A stretch of DNA of 64,000 nucleotides from Lingula anatina (Eukaryota; Brachiopoda; Lingulata; Lingulida; Lingulidae): positions 89,553 through 153,552 of the forward strand of contig NW_019775946.1 of assembly GCF_001039355.2 (NCBI RefSeq). The letters are read 5' to 3'. The notes beneath the pieces are model-generated. The model made no database searches. It saw only the letters and a list, made by a program, of their open reading frames with translations, and was not told the DNA's origin. Shown here piece by piece: positions 54,674 to 64,000 of the stretch; within the stretch, counting starts at the first letter, position 1; each line of letters begins with the position of its first letter. The position numbers and the translations under genes are program-made.

Positions 54674-57600
54674 TCAATAATAATAACCATAGGAACTGTC
54701 GTCCCCTTCTCCATAGTCACCGTAGTCGTACGCTCCCTCCTCACCCTCGGGCTGTGGTTTGGACTGAGGGATGTTAGACGGAGGATTGATGGCGGCATCG
54801 GGTATTCTGGCTCTGAAGTTCTGACCGCCGATAATTGAAGTTCCTGGCTCGAACTTAGGAACTTTCCCGGAGTTGGGATCGAAGCCTGGCGGTAGTGCTT
54901 CTGTAACCGAAAAACCAAAAGTATCTAGTTAAACGCTATCAAAATTTCCGCCACAGAGAAAATGATTTAACTTATAATTTCTGCTATGGGTCAGAATGAT
55001 AATATAAAGATAAAAAAAAAGAAAAGTGCTGATAGCGATATAATTTGGCGTTACAAAGTAATCGTTGCTAACACATTTAGTTGCAGAGAGAAAAAAAAAC
55101 AAACAGCCGCAGACTTAGTAATACAGGCAACATTTTCTGGCAAAGTAGACTTGCGACGTATCTGAGTGTCAGAACGGACTTAAATTTTTGACTATCTTCA
55201 AAAAAATAAGTCAGTTTTATGATCTTTAATATGCCTTTACTATATTGTATATGCGGGTTAAGGAATTAGTCCCAACACTAAAGCAATGTTCCTTACCGTT
55301 ACATCTGTACACCAAGTCAGACCAGATGACATTTTCTTGTGAAAATATGAACACTCCTAAACGTCCGCCGCGGAGTGTGGTGTCGATAATATAACCGGAG
55401 TCGGCCACCAGCGTTGTCTCTTCGTACAAAAGGACCCTGGAATTGTATTTAAATATCACTTTTATTTTATTTTTTAAATTCTGACGAAAGGTGTTGGTGC
55501 ATAGTAAAATCATATGTACATGTAGTGCAATCTGCATGACTGTGCACTCACTGATGCACGATTTTCAATGTTTGTTAAAAATTTTACTTTTCTTTAAACT
55601 GAAATTTCTAATATTTCAGTGTTACCCTCTTCTCAGTTACAAGTAACGAAACTTCGCCGCGTCTTCCAATTCAAATCATCACGGTTAATTGAATCATTAA
55701 CAGACATTAGGCGGGGTGGAGGGTACGTTCTGCGGCAAAATTTTATCTGGATTTTATGCCATACCCGAAAATGCGTCAGCTTAGGGGATTAAAAGGTCCA
55801 CAATTTTAAATACCCATGGACTTGCTGGCTACAGGCCTGCGTAAGGAATGAGACCCGTCAACTGCCTACCTGATCAAGCCAACAGACGGCCTGTGGAGCA
55901 GCTCCCACCTGTAAGGCACCTTCTCCTTCCAGCCAATATCACGTGGATCCTTCCACAGAAGTTTTACCTGGAGGAAGAAATAATGGCCACCAATAAGTGT
56001 GCATCAGTGGCAGTTGAAAGAAAAATTAATGTTAACCAAAGTTATCAAATATTTAGTTTCGTGACCCCGGATCTGGGGTCCTATAGTAGGTCAGGGGTCA
56101 CAGTCACTTCCGTGACCAAATAGGCCAAGTAACCTTCTCCGGACAAAATATCGTATCAAGTAAATATTCCACCAGTGAAAAGACTGCTGTTGACACAACG
56201 AATGCATTTTTTTAAATTGGCTTTGTGTCAAAAAATCTGCATGCTAAATGTGGTAGGTAGAGCACGGGCTATGTTACCTCGTTGGTAGTATTTCCAGTGT
56301 GCCACATAGCGTTCCTCATGATTTCACCTGGCCCCGTGGAAGACTTAACAACCTTCAGCTGTATTCCAGGATCCGCCACTGCGCGGAACGGTGTGGCCTT
56401 CCAGTAGGTCTGAAACATGGAAAAAGATAGAACCAGCCTGTCAGTAGTAGATCTCTCGGCGTTCAGTTCAGCACACTTTGTGCAAAACGCAAATACCTTG
56501 GGTATGTGTAATGAATAGATATTACACAAAATAAAGAAAAAGGGGACTTGGCCGAAATTATCTGACAGGCACTGCAATCGAAGGACAAATTGCAAGCTAA
56601 TTATTATTATTACTTTAAAATTTATTCTTTTAGCCTAACAAGCATGTGTCTGTACTCGCTTGTGTCAAAGTAAACTCACCTGTCTTCGTTTTTTCCACAT
56701 GACAACGTAAAAGCTGCTGCTATCCTGGTAACTAAACACGAACCCGGCATAATCATCATCAATCTCTGTATTGACGAAGAAAGTACCACTGAAGTCAACA
56801 CCACTGAATGCAGTATAGCCTAGGGGTGAAAAAATACTATGTCACAATAATTCATTTATGAACGATTTCGTTGTAATGCTATCACGGTTTACCTTGCTAT
56901 TTTGACACAGACTGGGTATTTAAACTACGAAAACAAAATACCTCATACTTTTTGATAAACCAGTTTAATAGATATTGTCTCTCTGGTGTGAGAAATAACG
57001 TACCGACAGCCAGGCCAGGGTCACTGTTCATACTTTGCAATATTTCAGCACCCTAAATAAAAATAATGATAAAAAAACAGTTAAAATACTATAGAACATA
57101 AATTGCCCTTGCCCCTTCCAACAAAGGCCCTGCCTTAAACATATCATATTTCAATTATGTTTATATTTTATGCTTTGTCTTCATGAGAGATATTGATCAT
57201 TATGGATTGTCCTGAATTTCTGTTTATATCTTAAAGTACGATGAGTTGCATTAAAATGAAGGGTGGATTAATCATACTCTTATTTGGTTTCAGCATTTAG
57301 TAAATAAATATGGGTGTTTCAACACGACATAAGACTTTGTGGATCTTAATGGTAAAAATAGCTTTTTTCGCTCTTTGATTTAGAGAACCAAAGTTCAAAT
57401 TTCAGAAAGTTTAAGTTTTACAAGGCACTGATTTAACCAATATTCTTTAACCTTTAAGCAACATATATCCATTGTTTATTCCATACTTCTTTGTGAGATA
57501 ACGGATGCCCTACCTCGTTCAGAATAACCCAGTGTGGATCGATTTGGGATTCCCCGAAAGGATCCAGTACCACTGTGAAATATTCCCTGAAGTCGGTGGC

Positions 57601-60600
57601 CTGGATTTCACTGTTGTCCGGGCAGGCGTCAACGTCATCTGGGATAGTGTCATTATCCCTGTCGTTCTCACACACGTCTCCGCGACCAAATACTGCAAAC
57701 AAAGTAAAAATGAGATGTGTATTATTGACATTCCTTGGACACCGATAAAACAAAGTAATGGTGTCTGTCATTTAAAATGTGTTACAGTCTGTCATTAAAA
57801 ATGTGGTACAGATTAAAGTGTAAGGATTGATAAAACGGGTTTGATTGTCCTTTCAGTCCAACCCAATTAAAAATTTTCCCAACGTCGTCCAAATAGCAGC
57901 CAACAAAATATGAAATTTGTTCAACTCTTTTGGTTGACACAGTTTTTGACAAGCCTATTCTATATGGATCCTCCTGGTCAAGAAGGCCTACTTTTACCAA
58001 GGTACACCTTTGTTAACACCAACACTAACAAGTGATAGTCGTCGAAATTTCCTCTGTTTTTCTGGGACTTTAATACAATGTTAACCAAAAAGTGCAAGCT
58101 GTCCTCCTCCAGTTTACCTTTAACTAAGAATACTCTCCGCACTGCAAGGTTTTTATTTGATATTCGACATGAGTCAAGACGCCTAAACCGAATTCATTAC
58201 TTCCTCTCTATCAGCTGTTTCCTGGAATACTTAACATAAAGATATTTAACCACCCTACATAACTTAGGTGAGGAACTCGAGAGGTTTTCTATAATTTATT
58301 CATCTTGTGTATTTCATCAAGGTGGGGGCGCTATTAAAACACGCGTTCTCAGGGGCCCAGCCCTGAATCGTATCATCCTAATGTGGATTTTAAGTAAGCC
58401 TCCCCTCCCCCACCTCTGTTGTCGGCAAAAGGATTTTACGTCACCTTCCAGTCTAAGGCTTCGTTCACATGCAATNATAATTTATTCATCTTGTGTATTT
58501 CATCAAGGTGGGGGCGCTATTAAAACACGCGTTCTCAGGGGCCCAGCCCTGAATCGTATCATCCTAATATGGATTTTAAGTAAGCCGCCCCTCCCCCACC
58601 TCTGTTGTCGTCAAAAGGATTTTACGTCACCTTCCAGTCTAACTTGTAATGGATTCAACATTGTGTCCATGGGCAAAATACATAAAGGATCCACACGTGA
58701 TAGTAGTCTACTGTGGTTGAGAATGCTCATGGCCAGGGATAGTATATAATATTAAATAGAAGAACAGACTAATGTCTCTGCACGATTATTTTGCAGTAAC
58801 CAATCCATGTGTAAGCGGACCTCAAAGACCCCTATGAATTATACATGTCACCCTCTACCAAGACCACAGCGAGACTGCTTTCACAAATATTCATGGATAT
58901 TTTTTTCTGGCTAATTCTTTACACTATTTTGTATTATCAGATATTTTACAGCATGTCAGAAATGACGTCATTACCCAGCTGGCCTCTGGTAGACAGTAAC
59001 TGCATGTAACGTGTCGCAAATGTGTCGAATACTGTAAATGTCAAATCAAGAGTTTTTACCGTGATGCACGTGGGAAAGGGGCGTTGGGTTGTATTTCTTA
59101 TAGGACACTTTTTTTGTAATTCTGTGTGTCTTTTTTCCCCCGGTGAAGCACACTGTTGGGAGTTGGATAAACATAGCATGGTAGTACGTTGTGCTGTGCA
59201 CGTTTGTCACTGAGAGAAAGTTAGGCAATAAGTCCTAACCACGCTGTCTAAAGTTGGTAGCAGTGGCATGTTTTGTAACATTGCAAGGGACCTAAACAAT
59301 AACACAAAAGGGTGATTAGTTTAGAAAAGTGCATATCTACAAGAAATAGGCATGCCATAATACAAATGATTGAAACACATGTACGCATAGAAAGGCTCCC
59401 TCCCAATATATATTGAACTGTACACTGGCTGATAGCGAAGTGTACTACGCAGGCTGTCATAATCATTCCAATTAAACACCTTGTCTCGGGACTATGCTAC
59501 TTAGCGCAAGCTTTTAACCGTGGTCATTAAAACATGGCATGCCAATTTCTTGCAGACATGCTCTTTTCTCAATTAATAACACGCGATATAAGTTGAGTCA
59601 ATGGGAGCAAACTTTTACTGACATTTTTTATTTCTTTAAACAGAACAGCTCATTATTCACCTATCCTGAAAACCGACTACGCCCTTCTCTCCCTTCACTC
59701 TGATGAAATAGACGCTTTATCCCTCAACAGCAAATTGGATATGTGACTATTTTCAAACAATACAAAATTATCACATGCTTCTGAGGGATAGTAACCTTTA
59801 TGCGTGAACTACTGCACTGATATTTTTGATAGTTGGGCAGTAGGGGGGGGGGGGGGGGGGGGGGAGTGGAGTGGGCTTTGACAAAATAAAACACCTTGCT
59901 TGGTGACGTCATGGAACAGCTTGGTTAAACGGTATTTCTAAGCGTCAAGAATCCTGCAGATTGCACGCATAAAACACAACTAAACCACTGTTATCAATTA
60001 CATTTTCCCCAAAGATAACCTGAATTATTTGGAGGTCAGTAACCACGCGCCAATCGACCGACCTTGTTACATTAACTAATTAGCAATACGTTCATTGATC
60101 CGTAGTACGTTGCTGAGCGTGGCGAAAAGTAGTAAATGACGGCATTTCTTAACGAAGGAAAAGCAAGCTGGAGAAGCCTTGCAAGGTGAAAAAAACACTT
60201 AACATTTTCAGAAAATATGATGATTATTTCTTCATTAAAGGTTAGCGCATGATTGATTCAGAAAATGAGAACCTACGGAGTGTGTGAATTCCACATCGTA
60301 ATATATTAAAACTACGAAGATCCTGGTAGAACAGGTAACACTGAATGCTCCTATTCAGGTTCAGCGGCAAACGTGTTTATTACTGGTGCTCTAAGACTGG
60401 GGGTATCTTATAAGTCGGTGACGTTGTCAGGTATTACAACAAGTACCAGTACTCTGCTGCATAATTGCTCAGGTAAGTTGAATGAAACTGTCTGCTTCGA
60501 ACAGATAGTGCTCTGCGAGTATACAGATGATCGTTGGTATGCTGAACGATTAATACTTGCTTTATCATATCTTTGACATACGTCAGTTACTGGCAAGAAT

Positions 60601-63555
60601 AGTGTGGGAGGCAAATATTCTAAATTTTTCTGTTCTTCTTATGCGATATCTACAATGTATTTCTCTTGTTCACTAAAGTCAACATATCTACACGTGGGCT
60701 CAAAATAGCCCATAATTGGATTTAAAATTGGATAAAATAGCCGTAAAGCGCACACGCAAACACCACAATCAAAGGAAAAGCACAGACAGGCGTCCACCCT
60801 CAGACACTCACCTTCTACTTCATCAAGCTGGTCGGGGTTGGGGGTCAGTCGACAGTTGTCTTCCACATCAGGGACGCCGTCATTATCATCATCATCATCA
60901 CATATGTCACCTGAAGAAAAACAGAAAACAAGTTGTAAACACGCGCCATTTGTAAGATTTCATAACAGCGTGATTTCATCTCAGGCTAGGAAATAGAAGA
61001 GATTGACGTCAATTTGAATGACCGGGAAGCCTACAAAACGTTCATAAATGTGGTAAGACCGACTCTGTTTAATAACATTTTAGACACTAAGTAGCCTATA
61101 GCTGTATCTGAAGTACTAATTCTGAAATTATACAATACATTTTTTATCTTTTTTTCATTACTGGTCAAGATATCATGTTCCCAGCAACAGTCATGTTCGC
61201 CTTTTTTTTTCAGCCAAATTTCAGAATTAACTTTTAAATTATTGCGCAATTTTTGGCAATGCTATTTCGAATTCAGCTTTTTGAGAGTATTGTAAGACTA
61301 TTTATTCTCATAAATGTCATATATATTTCCTTTGTTTCATAAATCTTTTTCTACTTTCGCTACTATACCATTTCTCTTGCATAATTCCATATGTGAATTC
61401 TTATAAATTTCTCTTGAGATTCCAAAGATTGAGATAGATTTCCTCAAACCTCAAACGAACAGACACGGCCATTTGTGAGATTGAAACTTATGTTTCCACT
61501 ACATTCTTCTAAACTGTGACTAGCTTCATGTACAATTGAGTGATGCTAAAATGAAATTTCGAAATTTTCTGTATCTCAGCTCGTTTACCTATTCCATCTT
61601 TATCAGAATCTGTTTGATCTGCGTTTGGCACGTCGGGGCAGTTGTCATTGCTATCTTGAATGCCGTCCCGGTCCCTGTTAAAAATTCGCGGTAAAAGTCA
61701 AATATGATGTAAATATTAGGGGGTTTACATACTAAATGCCATTTGGAATATGCAAAGGCGTTACTAAAATAGCATTATATATATCTGCATGGTATCAGTT
61801 CTTGAAATTTAGTGCCAGATATACCATCTTCATGGTTCAGTAATGAACAAAGTTTTTAAAATTATTTGGAATGTTTTTTTGTTTGTTTGTTTGTTTGATT
61901 ATTTCCCACAATGTACATAACTAAACAGCTCACCTGTCCTCATTATTGTCGCAGGCATCGCCCACCTGGTCGCTGTCCTTGTCTTTCTGGAAGGTAGAAA
62001 AATTGAGACGTAACTGGCGGAAAAATTTAATATTATTTTTAACACACTTGTCAAAATTGTATTAAACACACGTCCGTACCAGTTATCGCATGACAAAATG
62101 ACTGGCTTTCGATGTGCGCTATTCTATCTCTAATTCTAGGTTTAGCATAGTGGTTGATGTTTATTTTTGCAATTTTTCACTTGTTTAGCAGGTGATAAAA
62201 GTAGGTTTTAAAAGTAATTTGAATTTAAGGTGGTTTGATATGACGCCTCTTCTCAATTAGGCAAAAGAGGATACTGCTTTTTAGGCGTGTTTCACGCAGT
62301 CAGTTTTCAAACCTGCGCAATCATCGCGAATAACCATTCTATAAGGAAAAATTATAACCGTACAGCGCATAGCTTCCCTTTAAATGTCAAGCTGATGCTG
62401 CTGTAACGTTACGTGAGCATACTTTTAAAGAAGCTATTTCCCAACTTGATAACTTACGGATCGTAATCGATTTAGATAATTTCCCTTCGTCTGGCATTTT
62501 TGCAAAGTTTACGCAAAGATTAGTGTAATTTTGTGAAGCGCACAGTTTGGAATAATAAGTTTATGTTTACCTTAGCAGTTCATTAATTATGAGCATGTAT
62601 TTATTGTTTTAAGATAAGATGACGAGACCAGAGACTGCGTGCAAAAACAAATATTAAGCCAATTTTGTATAGCTAATTTTACAAAAGCAATTCAATACTG
62701 TTATAAAAATGGCTGTTTTGACCAAAATTGCTATGCCAACGGCTTTCTGGGGGGCCATTCAATTGACATAAGATCTATTATTGCGTATGCTCCTCAAATA
62801 ATATACATGGATTAAAATGTAAACCATGCTAAACATTTCGACACTTCGAAGCAAAAAAAAAAAAAAAAAAAAAAAAACCGGACGTTAGATATAGGCCCTA
62901 AGCACTGAAGATCACGACATAGCGGTGCTCGTTGTTATATCAGCGGAAGAAAGGCCGTCAGGTCTTGTCATTATTGATCTTGCTTAAATTTTTGTTATTT
63001 GGAAGACGTAAAAGGCAGCCCATGTGTAAAATTATGTACCAGGTTTCAGTAGTACATTCCACCTAGCATGTACTGTGTAAAACCACAACGACTTATTCTA
63101 GCTGACTTCTAATGTAAGTGTTCTGTTGACTCATCTTGATCATCCCAGCAGACAACAGTAGGCCTACATTAGATTCGTTTCCAGACGTTATTCTAGAAAT
63201 AACACGTTGCATCCGATTTGACATTGCAGCCGCACAGGTTGTTGTTTTTGAGTCGGAAGAGGGGTAGACATTAAAAAAAAATAGACATAAAAAAAATATC
63301 GGCTTCGGTGGAGAGTGGGGTTGGGGCGAGGTGTGGGGACTCTACCTTAGTCTTCTTCCCATGACGTCAGTCTCGAATCAAATCAGCAACTGAGGTCCCC
63401 ATTTGGAAGGGGTCGTGATTATGACGGCAGACCTACCTGTTCTGGGTTTTTGACCGTTGGGCAGTTATCACAAGCGTCCCCGATACCATCACCGTCAGTG
63501 TCCACTTGGTCAGTGTTGGGAGTCAGCCAACAGTTATCTGGTTCATTAGGGATAC
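54674..63555 (-). CDS. Thrombospondin, 3' part (type 3 repeats and C-terminal lectin-like domain)
   Basis: Secreted calcium-binding matrix glycoprotein; the 5' part is beyond the window. Exons, 5' to 3': 63437-63555, 61934-61986, 61589-61674, 60812-60910, 57514-57692, 57004-57052, 56680-56819, 56278-56409, 55870-55967, 55297-55436, 54674-54900 (TGA). The first exon enters in phase 1 from outside. Type 3 repeats with Ca-binding Asp clusters: [59 protein letters not shown]. The last repeat carries GRGDVC. The C-terminal domain is highly conserved: [92 protein letters not shown]. It is followed by an unusual extension of about 75 residues that is acidic and Tyr-rich. No TSP1 repeats or coiled coil are in view, so the subgroup is unresolved. 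Confidence 0.97.
56088..56100 (+). promoter_or_regulatory. DR1 nuclear-receptor-like site
   Basis: AGGTCAGGGGTCA is a textbook direct repeat with one-base spacing (RXR/HNF4 type) in a thrombospondin intron, with further GGTCA/TGACC half-sites 10-40 bases away. Could be chance. Confidence 0.3.
58291..58456. repeat. Duplicated block 3, copy A
   Basis: 166 bp identical to 58477-58642 except for about three substitutions. It is followed by 19 unmatched bases and the single N at 58476. Confidence 0.92.
58477..58642. repeat. Duplicated block 3, copy B
   Basis: It begins at the base after the N. Same length as copy A. Not coding. Confidence 0.92.
58963..58970. promoter_or_regulatory. CRE palindrome
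   Basis: TGACGTCA in a thrombospondin intron; one of four in this gene (others at 59904-59911, 61004-61011, 63362-63369). Confidence 0.35.
59843..59864. repeat. Poly(G) tract, 22 bases
   Basis: Long uninterrupted G-run in an intron; able to form a G-quadruplex and prone to sequencing error. A shorter G-run (14) lies at 49223-49236. Confidence 0.9.
61987..63436 (-). other. Thrombospondin intron
   Basis: 1.45 kb with an A-run of 25 (62853-62877), one TGACGTCA (63362-63369) and one TAGGCCTA (63159-63166). No exon recognised. Confidence 0.6.
62853..62877. repeat. Poly(A) tract, 25 bases
   Basis: Uninterrupted A-run in a thrombospondin intron. Confidence 0.9.
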
Positions 63556-64000
63556 CTTGATGAAAAAAAGAGACCATGTTAACCCTCTCTGTTAGTAACA
63601 TGTTCTTTAATTTAACAGCACGCGTCGTGATTTAGGCCTAATTGAGTATTTTTTAATGTAATGACTGGTATGCAGATCAGCAATATGAGGCGACACTTGG
63701 GAATAATAAAATAATCAGCCGCAAATGTTGATGAATGGGGCAATTCCACGTGTTTCTCTTTAAGAAAAGTTTGTTTCCCTCAACTGATTATTTGGTCCTA
63801 AGAGTTACCTTAAAAGCAATGTCAGCAAATGTACAGACAATAAAACAAACGGTAGGCCTAATTCAGGTTACCCTATCTTTATGCAACATGCACATTCTAG
63901 TAAACATTGTAAATTTGGTCTACTTCAGTATAAATATGGTGATGTGTAAACCCACCTTCCAAAACAAGTCTCGGTTAGTTTGCATATTACTCCAATACAA

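Larger units (their letters stand above)
57693..60811 (-). other. Long thrombospondin intron
   Basis: 3.1 kb. It contains duplicated block 3 (58291-58642), a G-run of 22 (59843-59864) and two TGACGTCA sites (58963-58970, 59904-59911). I found no exon in it. Confidence 0.65.

Noticed and set aside
54649-54918. Minus-strand frame with basic, Arg-rich product over the thrombospondin last exon
   Set aside because: Out-of-frame shadow; phase with the previous exon selects the acidic Tyr-rich frame.

Overview
This is an AT-rich, intron-rich eukaryotic nuclear window with five multi-exon protein-coding genes, separated by ordinary intergenic DNA and sprinkled with small terminal-inverted-repeat (TIR) elements. 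Gene content (a secreted semaphorin, a MET-like receptor kinase, cytosolic aspartate aminotransferase, O-GlcNAcase, a thrombospondin), introns mostly of a few hundred bases to 3 kb, and many MITE-like elements suggest an invertebrate bilaterian, most likely a marine deuterostome such as a hemichordate or echinoderm. The species cannot be fixed from sequence alone. All three single-N positions lie beside near-identical duplicated blocks, as expected when haplotypes of a very heterozygous diploid are joined without being merged.

Layout: 1-4472, no gene recognised. 4473-16497 (+), secreted semaphorin (sema, PSI, Ig; 17 coding exons), whose last exon is repeated at 17365-17412. 19558-33500 (-), a receptor tyrosine kinase with an unusual build: usherin-like N-terminus (LamG-like, laminin N-terminal, laminin-type EGF repeats), three IPT/TIG domains, one membrane helix and a MET/RON-type kinase (23 coding exons, about 1343 residues, with one apparent 1-base frameshift in exon 1). 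33501-37934, no gene recognised. 37935-44035 (-), GOT1-type aspartate aminotransferase (9 exons, 412 residues). 45507-53347 (+), O-GlcNAcase (11 exons, 859 residues). 54674-63555 (-), the 3' part of a thrombospondin (11 exons seen; the rest lies beyond the window end).

Exon joins were tested by hand: each has an intron boundary in GT-AG form, phases match, and the summed lengths of the semaphorin, kinase, GOT1 and OGA coding exons are divisible by three (for the kinase, after discounting the one extra base). The semaphorin and kinase genes are tail to tail, GOT1 and OGA are head to head over a 1.5 kb gap with a CRE and CCAAT boxes, and OGA and thrombospondin are tail to tail. GOT1 and OGA are metabolic or nucleocytoplasmic enzymes. 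The semaphorin, kinase and thrombospondin act at the cell surface or in the matrix. No operon-like logic is implied.

The most interesting object is the chimeric kinase. Its extracellular part matches the N-terminus of usherin (USH2A) rather than the sema domain that MET and RON carry, yet its IPT repeats and kinase are of MET type.
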